DNA of 64,000 bases. Source: Sphingomonas aurea (GTDB lineage Bacteria; Pseudomonadota; Alphaproteobacteria; Sphingomonadales; Sphingomonadaceae). A model generated the notes under the pieces. The model had not been told where the DNA came from. It did not search any database and saw only the letters and a program-made list of their open reading frames with translations. The translations under genes were made by a program, and so were the position numbers. Shown piece by piece: positions 15,437 to 24,782 of this stretch (its first letter is position 1; every line of letters begins with the position of its first letter). The DNA is taken from contig NZ_JAUUDS010000001.1 in assembly GCF_030678875.1 (NCBI RefSeq), positions 1,116,001 to 1,180,000 on the forward strand. Reading direction: 5' to 3'.

Positions 15437-18391
15437 TCAGAAGCGGTAGTTGAAGCCGAGCAGGAATTGCCGGCCGTATTGCTCATAGGTTTCCAACAGC
15501 GCGCCGCCGCTTTCGGTCCGGGTGCCGCCGCCGTCGAGGCCGAGGCGGGTGCGATAGGGCGAGTTGGTCAGGTTGTTGACCTGGAACAGGATGCCCAGCC
15601 CTTCCAGCGCGCCGCCCTGGAGCGTGTAGCCGATCTGCGCGTCGACCTGCTTGTCGGCGAGAATCTCGGTGAAGCCCCGCGTCGCGAACAGCTGCACCAC
15701 CTCGCCCTTGAACCCCGATCGGTAGCGCTGGCTGATGCGGGCCTGGAAGCCGGCGCGCTCGTAATAGCCGGTGATGTTGTAGACACGCCCCGACAGGCCG
15801 GGGATGCGCACCGCCTGGGTCGGATCGGGGTTGCTGGTCGGGTTGAGGTTCGATTTGGTTAGCGACAGGCTGCCCTGCACGCCCAGCCCGTCGAGCACGT
15901 CGGTGATCGTGCCGAAGTTGAAGGCGCCGCTGAACTCCAGTCCCTTGACGTTGCCGCCCTTGCCGTTGGCCGGCAGGGTGATCTGGCCGATATTGCTAAT
16001 GATGACGCCGGCCGGGATCGCCGAGGCGGTCGTCGGCAGCGGGATGCCGCTGAAGTCGAACGTGCCGCTCTGCTGGTAGATATAGGTCTTGATGTCCTTG
16101 TAGAAGGCGGCGATCGACAGATAGGTGGTCGGGTTGACGTACCACTCGTACGCGGCATCGAGCGCGTTGGCGCGCCACGGCTTCAGCTTGGAGTTGCCGC
16201 CTGAGGCCGACCACGGGTTCACGACCGTGCCGGGCGAGCAGGTCTGGCCGCTGCACACCAGCGAGTTGAAGCCGGGTGCGACGTTGGCGCGCATGTCGTC
16301 CATGCGCGGCCGGGCCATCGTCTTCGATGCGGCGAAGCGCAGCCGGTGGCCGCCGCCCATGTCGAAGATCAGGTTCAGGCTGGGCAGCACATCGGTATAG
16401 TTCGCGCCATCGCGGATGCGCTGCGGGACGATCGGCTGGCCCGGTTCCAGCCCGTTAATGACGACTCCGGTCGAGGACTGGTTCTGGTTCACGACCTGGA
16501 CGCCGACATTGCCCTTCAGCCGGCCCCAGTCGATGTTCGCCTTGGCGTGCCAGGTGATGACATCCTCCAGGATCGACCAGTTCTTGTCGTAGTAATTGGC
16601 GTCGCGGATCGGGGCGATGTCATAATAGCGGTCGAGCAGGTCGACGGGATTGAAGGCCAGCACGCTGCCGAAGCCGGCGAAGCCGAGGTTGGTCGACGAC
16701 TGGAGCAGGCTGGGGTCGACCAGCACCTGCTGGCGGCCGTTCTTCAGGAACAGGTCGTTGTCGTTGACGGTCTTGCTCTTGCTGCGATGCGTCCAGTTCA
16801 CGCCGATGTCGAAGCTGCTGAAGAAGCCCTCGACCTCATGGTTCAGGCGCAGGTCGAGCGCGTAGACATTCTCCTCGACATTCGGGAAGCGGATCGCGCC
16901 GTCGTGACCCCAGCCGCCCCAGGGCGCGCGATCACCCAGCGACACGCGGCTGGCATCGGCATAGTTCAACCCCTCGGCATAGCTGGGGAAGCCGTCGGCC
17001 GGCGTCTCGAAACCGATATTGTCGAGGGTGCGGCCGACCTGCTGCGTATCGGGCGTGACGCCGCCGGTGCCCAGGCCATAGCCGGCATAGGTCTCCAGGA
17101 TCTGCTCGCGCCGCTTGTTCATCGAGTAGGACAGGTCGGCGAAGAAGTGGGTGCGATCGTCGAGCTGGAACTCGTTGTTCAGGCCGGCGGAGAACAGCTC
17201 GTCGCGGCGGGTGTTGTTGTCGTTGCGGATGATCGGCACCCCGCCGACCTGCGTCCCCGACACCGCGACCGGCGAGCCGCCGCGATCCTCGGTCGTGACG
17301 CCGGTGAAGGTCAGGCCGTCGGCGAAGGGGTTGGAGAACCACTGCGCGCCGCGCGTCACTTCGTTCTGGCGGAACTTGGAATAATAAACGTCGAGCGTGC
17401 TGTGGACGACGTCGCTCGGCTGCCATTCGAGGATACCGATGAACGCGTCGCGGACGTTGGTGCGCGAGGTGACGAACACCTCCTGCCCGTTGAGGAGCAG
17501 CGCGCCGTCGGCGCCGTCGGGGCTGACGATGTTGGCCGGATTGCCGTCCTGGTTGCCGAATGCCTCGTAGCCATAGGCCTTGTAGTGGCGGTTGCCCGAG
17601 GGCGAATCGAGCCGGGCATAGCCGAGCGCGATGCCGAGCGTGCCGCCGGCGAACTGGTCGATATAGCTGGCGCTGACGCGGTAGCCGGTGTTGCGGATAT
17701 CATCGTTAAGCTTCCTGCCCTCGGTCTTCTCGCCGCGGACGTTGACCGCGAAGGCGCGCTTGCCGAAGGTCAGCGGGCGGACGGTGCGCAGGTCGGCGGT
17801 GCCCGACAGGCCCATGCCGGCGATCTGCGCGTCGGGCGTCTTGTAGATGACGACGCTGGACAGCAGCTCGGACGGATACTGGTCGAACTCGACCGCGCGG
17901 TTGTCGCCCGAACTCGCCTGCTGGCGGCCGTTGAGCAGGGTGGTGGTGAAATCGGGGGCGAGGCCGCGGATCGAGATCACCTGCGCACGGCCGGCGACGC
18001 GCTGCGCGGCGAGCCCGGGCAGGCGCGCGATCGACTCGGCGATCGACACGTCGGGCAGCTTGCCGATATCCTCGGCCGACACCGCCTCGACGATCGAGGT
18101 CTCGTTGCGCTTCAGGCTGATCGAGTCGGCGATGCCGCGGCGGATGCCGGTGACGACAATGTCCTCGCCCGCCTCGCCGGCGCCCGCATCACGCGTTTCG
18201 ACGGTGGTCTGGGGTACGTCGCCGGGCGGAGTGGTGGCGGCGGGCTGGCCGGTCTGGCTGTCCGTGCTGCCGGGAACGGGGGCGGCGGCCTCCTGTGCGG
18301 CGGCGGCCCGCGGCATGACCAGCGCGGTGGAGCCGAGAAGCAGCGTGACCAAGGTCGTGATCCGACGCGCCCGCAGATGTCCGGTGTTCAT
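15437..18391 (-). CDS. TonB-dependent receptor
   Basis: Outer membrane active transporter of the large Caulobacter/Sphingomonas type, 984 residues. It has a signal peptide to about residue 32 (RAAAAQEA), then a Pro/Thr-rich linker, the TonB-box-like EDIVVTG (76-82), and a plug domain with DIGKLPDVSIAESIARLPG and ISIRGLAPDFTTTLLNGR. A 22-strand barrel follows, ending in FNYRF with a terminal Phe. GGAGGAAG precedes the ATG. A class 1 LacI palindrome lies 67 bases upstream, the same operator as at the GH3-GH30 operon, so uptake of a glucan-derived oligosaccharide is the likely job. No SusD-like partner is present. Confidence 0.94.
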   Translation of the reverse strand: MNTGHLRARRITTLVTLLLGSTALVMPRAAAAQEAAAPVPGSTDSQTGQPAATTPPGDVPQTTVETRDAGAGEAGEDIVVTGIRRGIADSISLKRNETSIVEAVSAEDIGKLPDVSIAESIARLPGLAAQRVAGRAQVISIRGLAPDFTTTLLNGRQQASSGDNRAVEFDQYPSELLSSVVIYKTPDAQIAGMGLSGTADLRTVRPLTFGKRAFAVNVRGEKTEGRKLNDDIRNTGYRVSASYIDQFAGGTLGIALGYARLDSPSGNRHYKAYGYEAFGNQDGNPANIVSPDGADGALLLNGQEVFVTSRTNVRDAFIGILEWQPSDVVHSTLDVYYSKFRQNEVTRGAQWFSNPFADGLTFTGVTTEDRGGSPVAVSGTQVGGVPIIRNDNNTRRDELFSAGLNNEFQLDDRTHFFADLSYSMNKRREQILETYAGYGLGTGGVTPDTQQVGRTLDNIGFETPADGFPSYAEGLNYADASRVSLGDRAPWGGWGHDGAIRFPNVEENVYALDLRLNHEVEGFFSSFDIGVNWTHRSKSKTVNDNDLFLKNGRQQVLVDPSLLQSSTNLGFAGFGSVLAFNPVDLLDRYYDIAPIRDANYYDKNWSILEDVITWHAKANIDWGRLKGNVGVQVVNQNQSSTGVVINGLEPGQPIVPQRIRDGANYTDVLPSLNLIFDMGGGHRLRFAASKTMARPRMDDMRANVAPGFNSLVCSGQTCSPGTVVNPWSASGGNSKLKPWRANALDAAYEWYVNPTTYLSIAAFYKDIKTYIYQQSGTFDFSGIPLPTTASAIPAGVIISNIGQITLPANGKGGNVKGLEFSGAFNFGTITDVLDGLGVQGSLSLTKSNLNPTSNPDPTQAVRIPGLSGRVYNITGYYERAGFQARISQRYRSGFKGEVVQLFATRGFTEILADKQVDAQIGYTLQGGALEGLGILFQVNNLTNSPYRTRLGLDGGGTRTESGGALLETYEQYGRQFLLGFNYRF

Positions 18392-18457
18392 TCTTCCTCC
18401 CCTTCCGTTCCGATCCCCGTCGGACGCTATGGCCGCGCTGCCGCATGATTGCGGTCG

Positions 18458-18475
18458 ATTGGAAGCGCTTCCAAT
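18458..18475. promoter_or_regulatory. LacI-type operator, class 1
   Basis: Perfect 18-base palindrome ATTGGAAGCGCTTCCAAT upstream of the TonB receptor gene; its inner 16 bases are identical to the site at 10857-10872, about 7.6 kb away. Two exact long palindromes next to functionally matching genes are unlikely by chance. Confidence 0.82.
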
Positions 18476-18533
18476 TTTGTAGCAGAAAATGACAGGGCCG
18501 CAATGGCGATTCTACCGGGAGAGAGCGGACGCC

Positions 18534-19184
18534 CTATTCGGCGTCGGGCTGGTGCTCCGGCGCGGCACGGCGGAACGCGTCGATCCGAAGGCAGGCGGCT
18601 TCGATCGCCAGCAACCGTGGCCAGCGCAGGTCGACGCCGAAGCGGCGCGCGTTGACGAGTTGCGGGACAAGGCAGAGGTCGGCGAGCGTCACCTGCCCGT
18701 CGAAACAATAGGGACCGCCCTCCTCCGAGACCAGCGCGGCGCAGGCATCCAGGCCGTCGGCGATCGTCGCGCGCGCCCATTCGGTGACCTGCGCCTCATC
18801 CAGCCCCAGCGCGCGCAGGCGGGCGAGGACGCGCAGGTTCTGGACCGGATGGATGTCGCACGCGATCGCCTGCGCGAAGGCGCGGACATGGGCGCGGGCG
18901 ACCGGGTCGGCGGGGAGCAGCGGTGGATCGGGATAGACTTCATCCAGATAGGCGCAGATGGCGAGGCTCTGGGTCAGGACCGCGCCATCGATCTCCAGCG
19001 CCGGGACCAGCCCCTGCGGGTTGATCGCCCGGTAGCCGGGCGCATTCTGCTCGCCATGGCGCAGGTGGTGGAAGGCGTCGGTGTAGGCGATCCCCTTCAG
19101 GTTCAACGCGATCCGCACCCGGTAGGACGCGGTGGAGCGGAAATAGCCGTGGAGGAGCGGCTCAGCCACGCGCCCCGTCCACAT
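18534..19184 (-). CDS. maiA: Maleylacetoacetate isomerase-like zeta-class glutathione transferase
   Basis: Cytoplasmic zeta-class glutathione S-transferase, predicted to isomerise maleylacetoacetate to fumarylacetoacetate in tyrosine/homogentisate catabolism. The active-site segment is FRSTASYRVRIALNLKG, followed by INPQGLVPALEIDG and QSLAICAYLDE (glutathione site), and QVTLADLCLVPQ in the helical domain. The length of 216 is normal. The 5' end overlaps the DUF885 gene: the ATG at 19184 overlaps by 23 bases, and a GTG at 19169 (VAEPLLHGYF) by 8 and may be the real start. No other homogentisate genes are present here, so the pathway role is inferred from the family. Confidence 0.88.
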   Translation of the reverse strand: MWTGRVAEPLLHGYFRSTASYRVRIALNLKGIAYTDAFHHLRHGEQNAPGYRAINPQGLVPALEIDGAVLTQSLAICAYLDEVYPDPPLLPADPVARAHVRAFAQAIACDIHPVQNLRVLARLRALGLDEAQVTEWARATIADGLDACAALVSEEGGPYCFDGQVTLADLCLVPQLVNARRFGVDLRWPRLLAIEAACLRIDAFRRAAPEHQPDAE

Positions 19185-20991
19185 AGCGGTCGACGACGCT
19201 TTCCAGCAGGGTCAGCGGCACGTTGCCGGTCTTCACCACCACATCGTCGAACGCCTTCAGGTCATAGCGTGAACCCAGCGCCCCTTGCGCCTTGGTGCGC
19301 AGGCGATTGATCTCGTTATGGCCCATCTTGTATCCGCACGCCTGCCCCGGCATCGCGCAGTAGCGCTGGAGTTCGGAGGTCAGCTGCTGCGCGGTCATCC
19401 CCGTCCCGCTCTGGAACCAGCGGAGCGCCTGGTCGAAGGTCCAGCGCTTGGCGTGGATGCCGGTGTCGACGACCAGCCGGCACGCGCGAAAGTTCATCGA
19501 CTGGAGATAGCCGATCTGGCCGAGCGGATCGCCCTCGTACGCGCCCAGTTCCGACCCCAGCTGCTCCGCATAGAGCGCCCAGCCTTCCGAATAGGCGTTG
19601 AAGGCGAGGAGCGAGCGGATCAGCGGCAGGCGGAAGCTGTACTCGCCTTGCCAGACATGGCCGGGGATCCCCTCGTGATAGGTCAGCGTCGGCAGCGCGT
19701 AGCGCGGCCAGATGCCGGTGTCCTTCAGGTTGATATAGTAGATGCCGGGCTGAGAGCCGTCCATCGAGCCAGGGCCGGCATAGCCATTGGGCGCGCCGTT
19801 CTGGATCGCGGGCGGCACCCGCTTCACGATCAGCTTGCCCGGTACCAGCGTGTTGAACGCGCGTGGCAGGCGCGCCCGCATGTCGGCGACGCGGCCCTCG
19901 ACATAGGCGAGCAGCCTGGCGCGACCGGCATCGTCGTTGGCGAAGAGCAGGTCGGGCCGCTTGCCGAGCGCCGCCAGCCGGGCGCCGACCGTCCCCTGCG
20001 TCAGCCCCTGCCCCTTCAGCAGCGCGTCGATCTGCGCGGTGAGCGCGCGGTTCTGCTCGACGCCGATCGCGTGGAGTTCGTCGGGCGAGCGGGTGGTGGT
20101 GGTCGCGACGCGGGTCAGCCAGCCGTACCAGCCCTCGCCCCCCGGCCGCGCCCAGATGCCGGGTACGTCGCTGGCGGTGGGGCGCAGCGCGGCGAACTGC
20201 GCCGCCTGCCGGCCGAGCGCGGGCACCACCTTCTGCGTCGCCAGCGCGGTCGCGCGCGCGGCATAGCTGGCGGGCAGGCCGGCATCGGCGCATTTGCGGC
20301 CGAAGCTGGAAATCATTCCCCATTCGGCGACCGGCGTAGTGCGGATGCCCTCGATCTGACCCTTGGTGATGTCGATCAGGAACCCGGGCAGCACCGCGCC
20401 CTTCGCGCCGTCGGCCGCGATGCGGGCGGTTTCCTGGTCCAGGCCGGTGGCGAATGCCTCGATCCGTGACAGATAGGCATCGGCATCGCCGGCATCTTTC
20501 ACCGCGTGGCGGTTCTCGAGCAGGTCGGGCAGGTCGGAATAGGCGCCGCCCAGCTGCGAGACGAGATAGGGCGTGTTGCGGAAACCGGTGTTGAAGACCG
20601 ACACGTCGCCGACCGGCATCTCGCGCCAGCCGGCCACCGCCAGCTCATGCGCCGCCTGCGTCACGTCGAGGTCGAGCGCAGTCGCCGGGGTCAGGCCGGT
20701 CCGGTCGGTCGCCTTCAGCTCGGCGAGGCGCGTGCGCGCACGGCCGGCGCGCGCAGCCTCCGCCGCGGCGCTGCGGTCGGTGAAGCGGCCGTGCAGCGCG
20801 GGGCGCGCGCCCTTGTCGATACCGAGCTGCAGGGCGTTTTCCGGATGATCGGCGAGCAGTCGCTCGGCGATCGCGTCGAGCCGCGCCTTGACCGCGGCGT
20901 CGCCGGTGGCGGCGGAGAGGCGCGTCGGCAGGGCGGCGGTGAGGCCAAGCGCGCCTGCGCCGGCGAGGAGTTCGCGTCGTGTGGTCTGCAT
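19162..20991 (-). CDS. DUF885 family putative zinc metallopeptidase, exported
   Basis: DUF885 proteins resemble M32-like metallocarboxypeptidases and are widespread in sphingomonads. The metal motif is HEGIPGHVWQ, with downstream EGWALYAEQLG as the second conserved block. The start at 20991 gives MQTTRRELLAGAGALGLTAALP, a twin-arginine type signal sequence, so export in folded form to the periplasm is likely; the frame upstream of this ATG is non-homologous. The mature part is about 580 residues, the usual size. It is the first gene of a pair with the maleylacetoacetate isomerase-like gene. Substrate unknown. Confidence 0.86.
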   Translation of the reverse strand: MQTTRRELLAGAGALGLTAALPTRLSAATGDAAVKARLDAIAERLLADHPENALQLGIDKGARPALHGRFTDRSAAAEAARAGRARTRLAELKATDRTGLTPATALDLDVTQAAHELAVAGWREMPVGDVSVFNTGFRNTPYLVSQLGGAYSDLPDLLENRHAVKDAGDADAYLSRIEAFATGLDQETARIAADGAKGAVLPGFLIDITKGQIEGIRTTPVAEWGMISSFGRKCADAGLPASYAARATALATQKVVPALGRQAAQFAALRPTASDVPGIWARPGGEGWYGWLTRVATTTTRSPDELHAIGVEQNRALTAQIDALLKGQGLTQGTVGARLAALGKRPDLLFANDDAGRARLLAYVEGRVADMRARLPRAFNTLVPGKLIVKRVPPAIQNGAPNGYAGPGSMDGSQPGIYYINLKDTGIWPRYALPTLTYHEGIPGHVWQGEYSFRLPLIRSLLAFNAYSEGWALYAEQLGSELGAYEGDPLGQIGYLQSMNFRACRLVVDTGIHAKRWTFDQALRWFQSGTGMTAQQLTSELQRYCAMPGQACGYKMGHNEINRLRTKAQGALGSRYDLKAFDDVVVKTGNVPLTLLESVVDRYVDGARG

Positions 20992-21088
20992 GAGTGGGAC
21001 GTTCCCGATTTCGTGCGCGCGCCGCGGTCGGCACGCCAATGCCGCGATGCTACAGCGCGACGATCGCGGCACAAGGCTTCCTCTTCGT

Positions 21089-21166
21089 CATGCCGGACTC
21101 GTCCCCGCATCCGCGGCGGCGTACCGTGGCGTTTGTGGCTCTGGAGGCCGGGACGAGCCCGGCATG
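21089..21166. repeat. Long inverted repeat between divergent genes
   Basis: CATGCCGGACTCGTCCC (21089-21105) and GGGACGAGCCCGGCATG (21150-21166) are inverted copies with one mismatch, separated by 44 bases. The right arm ends just before the AGGAGG of the DUF429 gene. It resembles dispersed intergenic palindromic units of alphaproteobacteria. Confidence 0.65.
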
Positions 21167-21177
21167 CGGCAGGAGGA

Positions 21178-21984
21178 ATGACGGACCTGTATCTCGGCAT
21201 CGATTTTTCCGGTGGCGCGGCGCCGTGGCGGATGCGGTGCGCGCGGCCGTCGGTATGGGTGGCGACGATCGCGGGGGCGGAGGCGCTGCGGCTGGTCGAC
21301 GTCCGCCCGGTGCAGGAGTTGCCCGGCGATGGCTCGCCGTTCGCGCGGCTGGCTGCGTTGCTGAGGCAGGGTGCGTTCGTAGCGGCGGGAATCGACGCGC
21401 CTTTCTCGCTGCCCATGCGGCACTTACCGGCCGGGGGCCACGCCGCGCTGCTGGAGGCGGTCGCCGCGCTGCCCGCCGCACCGGACCGTCCCTTTCCGGC
21501 CGGCGCGGCGCTGGTCGCGCTGGCAGAGGCGGTGGCGCCGCTGGCTTCGGCCAAGCCGCTGCGCGACACCGAGCAGCTCTGGCGCAATCGCGGGGTCAAC
21601 ACCCGCTCGACCCTGTGGAACGGCCCGCGCGGCGGGGCGCCGTTCGCCGCGGCCTGCCTGACGCTGCTGGCGCAGGCCGGCCGCCCGATCTGGCCCTGGT
21701 CGCGCGGCCCCGGCATGCTGGTCGAGAGCTTCCCCGCCGCGCAACTGCGCACCTGGGGTCTGCCGCACACCGGCTATGCCGCGCCGGACCAGCGAGCTGC
21801 GCGCGCGATCATCCTCGAGGGGCTGCGCGATCGGATCGGCCTCGACGCGGCGCAGGCCGAACTGCTCCTCGCCAGCGCCGACGCGCTGGACGCGGTGGTT
21901 GCCGGGTTCGGGGCGATCGCTGCCGAACGAGGCGATGCGCCGGCCGAGGTGCCCGCAGACGGCCTGATCTCGGTGATGGCTTAG
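21178..21984 (+). CDS. DUF429 domain-containing protein
   Basis: Cytoplasmic protein of 268 residues. It begins MTDLYLGIDFSGGA, an RNase H-like first strand with an acidic residue, and carries AAGIDAPFSLP and VESFPAAQLRTWG, the usual DUF429 segments; the family is predicted to be a nuclease-like fold, but its function is not known. The start at 21178 is fixed by a perfect AGGAGGA ribosome binding site. A much longer frame extends upstream across the divergent DUF885 gene but is only its shadow. Confidence 0.83.
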   Translation: MTDLYLGIDFSGGAAPWRMRCARPSVWVATIAGAEALRLVDVRPVQELPGDGSPFARLAALLRQGAFVAAGIDAPFSLPMRHLPAGGHAALLEAVAALPAAPDRPFPAGAALVALAEAVAPLASAKPLRDTEQLWRNRGVNTRSTLWNGPRGGAPFAAACLTLLAQAGRPIWPWSRGPGMLVESFPAAQLRTWGLPHTGYAAPDQRAARAIILEGLRDRIGLDAAQAELLLASADALDAVVAGFGAIAAERGDAPAEVPADGLISVMA

Positions 21985-21986
21985 AC

Positions 21987-22007
21987 TCTCCCTCCTTCTT
22001 CGGGAGA
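21987..22007 (+). terminator. Hairpin after DUF429 gene
   Basis: TCTCCC (21987-21992) pairs with GGGAGA (22002-22007) three bases after the stop codon; the loop is pyrimidine-rich and no T-run follows, so this is at best a weak or Rho-assisted terminator. Confidence 0.4.
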
Positions 22008-22151
22008 AGAATCGGTTAGGCCGCTTTCGGGCAGAGTAGGACTGGTCAATCGCCTTTTTCAACGGCACCGATCGCACGAAGGGGCGTTGACCCGCGCGCG
22101 TCGCGTCGATGATGCGGCCCCTCACCCTCCTATTTTTTCCAAGAGGTTCCC

Positions 22152-23219
22152 ATGACCACCACGGCCAGCGGCTATGCCGCGCAGTCCGGCGACGCGCCGC
22201 TCGCGCCCTTCTCGTTCGAGCGCCGCGATCCGCAGGCGCGCGACGTGGCGATCGATATTCTGTTCTGCGGCGTCTGCCATTCCGACCTGCACACCGCGCG
22301 CAGCGAGTGGGGCGGGACGCTCTATCCGTGCGTGCCGGGGCACGAGATCGTCGGCCGCGTGTCCGCCGTCGGGGCGGAGGTGACCAAGTTCGCGGTCGGT
22401 GACGTGGTCGGCGTCGGCTGCATGGTCGACAGCTGCGGTCATTGCCCGTCGTGCAGCGAGGGCGAGGAGCAGTATTGCGAGACGACCGGCTTTGTCGGCA
22501 CCTATAACGGTCCCGATCCGGTGCTGGGCGGCCATACCTTCGGCGGCTATTCGGACCATATCGTCGTCGACCAGGACTTCGTGCTGCGCGTCGGTCACGC
22601 CGAGGCAGACCTGGCCGCGGTCGCGCCTTTGCTCTGCGCGGGCATCACCACCTACTCGCCGCTGAAGCACTGGAAGGTCGGGCCGGGCCAGAAGGTCGGC
22701 ATCGTCGGACTGGGCGGCCTGGGCCATATGGGCGTGAAGATCGCCGCGGCGATGGGGGCGGAGGTGCATGTCTTCTCGACCTCGCCGAACAAGCGCGACG
22801 ACGCGATCCGGCTGGGCGCGCGCGACCTGATCGTATCGAAGGACGAAGAGCAGATGGCGGCGCATGCCAACAGCTTCGACTTCATCCTGAACACCGTCGC
22901 GGCGAGCCACGACCTCGACGCCTTCACCGCCCTGTTGAAGCGCGACGGGACGATGACGCTGGTCGGCGTGCCGGAGCATCCGCATCCCTCGCCATCGGTC
23001 GGCAACCTGATCTTCAAGCGGCGGGCGATCGCCGGCTCGCTGATCGGCGGCATCGCCGAGACGCAGGAGATGCTCGACTTCTGCCTGGAACACGGGCTGA
23101 CCGCGGATATCGAGATGATCGATATCGCCGAGATCGAAACCGCTTACGACCGGATGGTGAAAAGCGACGTGAAGTACCGGTTCGTGATCGACCTGGCGAC
23201 GTTGCCGCAGGCGGGGTGA
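22152..23219 (+). CDS. Zinc-dependent NAD(P) alcohol dehydrogenase (cinnamyl alcohol dehydrogenase / YahK type)
   Basis: Medium-chain alcohol/aldehyde oxidoreductase. The catalytic zinc ligands are C42 (FCGVCHSDLH), H64 with E65 (VPGHEIVG) and C162 (LLCAGITTYSPL). The structural zinc loop has four cysteines in SCGHCPSCSEGEEQYC. The Rossmann motif is GLGGLGHMG; FSTSPNKRDDA after the second strand suggests NADP(H). The length of 355 is typical of the group that reduces broad-range aldehydes. It is a single gene closed by the hairpin at 23226-23251. The 167 bases upstream contain nothing recognisable except a T-run just before the ATG. Confidence 0.92.
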   Translation: MTTTASGYAAQSGDAPLAPFSFERRDPQARDVAIDILFCGVCHSDLHTARSEWGGTLYPCVPGHEIVGRVSAVGAEVTKFAVGDVVGVGCMVDSCGHCPSCSEGEEQYCETTGFVGTYNGPDPVLGGHTFGGYSDHIVVDQDFVLRVGHAEADLAAVAPLLCAGITTYSPLKHWKVGPGQKVGIVGLGGLGHMGVKIAAAMGAEVHVFSTSPNKRDDAIRLGARDLIVSKDEEQMAAHANSFDFILNTVAASHDLDAFTALLKRDGTMTLVGVPEHPHPSPSVGNLIFKRRAIAGSLIGGIAETQEMLDFCLEHGLTADIEMIDIAEIETAYDRMVKSDVKYRFVIDLATLPQAG

Positions 23220-23225
23220 CGCGAA

Positions 23226-23251
23226 AGCCCCTCCCCGTCAGGGGAGGGGCT
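23226..23251. terminator. Bidirectional hairpin between convergent genes
   Basis: AGCCCCTCCCC - GTCA - GGGGAGGGGCT, a perfect 11-bp stem, seven bases after the alcohol dehydrogenase stop. Near-identical hairpins occur at 45436 and 48547, so it is also a member of a dispersed repeat. Confidence 0.7.
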
Positions 23252-23273
23252 ATGATCGGATTGATCCCGCCGG

Positions 23274-24710
23274 TCAGCTGATATGCACCGCCTTGGTCAC
23301 CAGATGCGCGGCGATGCCCTCCGGCCCGTCCTCCGATCCGTGGCCGCTGTCCTTCATCCCGCCGAACGGGCTGTCGCCCCAGCTGAGCCGGACAGTGTTG
23401 ATCGCGATCATCCCGGCCTCGATATCGTCACCCAGCCGGTTCTGGCGACGGCCATTCTCGGTAAAGCAATAGGCGGCCAGGCCGAACGGCAGGCGGTTGG
23501 CTTCCTCGACCGCATCCGCTTCCGAGCCGAAACGGGTGAGGAGCGCGACCGGGCCGAACGGCTCTTCGTTCATCGCGCGCGCGGCCAGCGGCACATCGGA
23601 CAGGACGGTCGGCTGGAAGAAGAAGCCCCCTTCCCCGCCCCGGTCACCGCCCGCCAGCAGGGTCGCACCCCGGCCGGTCGCGTCGCCGACCAGCTCGGCG
23701 ATCGCCTCTGGCCGCCGCGGATTGGCCATCGGTCCCATCTGGCTGGCGGCGTCCATGCCGTCACCGATGCGGAGCGCCCGCGTCCGCTCGGCAAAGCCCG
23801 AGGCGAACCGGTCGTAGATACCGTCCTGCACGTGGAAGCGGGTCGGCGCGACGCAGACCTGCCCGGCGTTGCGGAACTTGTGCGTGACCAGGATGTCGAG
23901 CGTCTTGTCGAGGTCGCAGTCGTCGAACACCAGCACCGGGCTGTGGCCGCCGAGTTCCATGGTGGTGTGCATCATCGTGTCGGCAGCCAGCTTCATCAGC
24001 TGCTTGCCGACCGGGACCGAGCCGGTGAAGCTCAGCTTGCGGGTGATCGGCGAGGCGAGCAGGTGGCGCGAGATCTGGTCGGGCACGCCGAACACGCACT
24101 GCGCGACGTCGCCGGGCAGTCCCGCATCCTGGAAGCAGCGCAGCACCTCGACCGCGCTCCCCGCCGTCTCCTCGGACGGCTTAATGATGATTGAGCAGCC
24201 CGCGGCGATCGCGGGCGCCAGCTTGCGCACCACGTTCATGATCGGGAAGTTCCACGCACAGAATGCCGCGACCGGCCCGACCGGCTGGTGCAGGACCATG
24301 CTGCGCGTACCGCTGGGCCGCGGCAGGACGCGGCCATAGATGCGCTGTCCCTCTGCGGCGTGGAAATCGAGGAGCGCGGCGGCGGCGGCCAATTCGCCCT
24401 TTGCCTCTGCCTGGATCTTGCCCTGTTCCAGCGTCGCGATGCGGGTGATCCGGTCGGCGCGCTCGCGCAGCAGCTGCGCGGTCTTCGTCAGGACGGCGCC
24501 GCGCTGCTCGGGCGGGGTCGCGCGCCAGGCGATGAAGCCGCGCTCCGCCGCGGCGAGCGCACGATCAAGGTCGTCGATCGTGGCGAGCGGCAGCGCCGCC
24601 TGCCCGGCACCGGTCGCCGGGTTCAGCACGTCATGCGTATCGCGGCCCCCGCCGCTCAGCCACTCGCCGCCGATATAGAGGCCGAGGGGCGTGTCGTAGG
24701 TGGCAGGCAT
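23274..24710 (-). CDS. Aldehyde dehydrogenase family protein (succinate-semialdehyde dehydrogenase type)
   Basis: NAD(P)-dependent aldehyde dehydrogenase of 478 residues. Catalytic Cys286 (NAGQVCVAPTRF), general base Glu252 (MELGGHSP), Asn154 (CAWNFP), and the cofactor segments KPSEETAGS and FTGSVPVGK are all present. The overall look is that of GabD-like enzymes. Some members of this group oxidise 2-oxoglutarate semialdehyde, the last step of the Weimberg xylose route encoded elsewhere in this window, but no xylose operator is found upstream, so the substrate stays open. Single gene, convergent with the alcohol dehydrogenase. Confidence 0.9.
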   Translation of the reverse strand: MPATYDTPLGLYIGGEWLSGGGRDTHDVLNPATGAGQAALPLATIDDLDRALAAAERGFIAWRATPPEQRGAVLTKTAQLLRERADRITRIATLEQGKIQAEAKGELAAAAALLDFHAAEGQRIYGRVLPRPSGTRSMVLHQPVGPVAAFCAWNFPIMNVVRKLAPAIAAGCSIIIKPSEETAGSAVEVLRCFQDAGLPGDVAQCVFGVPDQISRHLLASPITRKLSFTGSVPVGKQLMKLAADTMMHTTMELGGHSPVLVFDDCDLDKTLDILVTHKFRNAGQVCVAPTRFHVQDGIYDRFASGFAERTRALRIGDGMDAASQMGPMANPRRPEAIAELVGDATGRGATLLAGGDRGGEGGFFFQPTVLSDVPLAARAMNEEPFGPVALLTRFGSEADAVEEANRLPFGLAAYCFTENGRRQNRLGDDIEAGMIAINTVRLSWGDSPFGGMKDSGHGSEDGPEGIAAHLVTKAVHIS

Positions 24711-24782
24711 GGTCGCTTCTCCGTCGCCGGGTCAGGATGGGATGCGGTCTATTAGGCCCCCGATCCGGCCATGGCCACCGCT

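Noticed and set aside
23274..24710. Naming the aldehyde dehydrogenase as the Weimberg 2-oxoglutarate semialdehyde dehydrogenase
   Set aside because: It differs from Caulobacter XylA, stands far from the xylose operon and has no class 2 operator.
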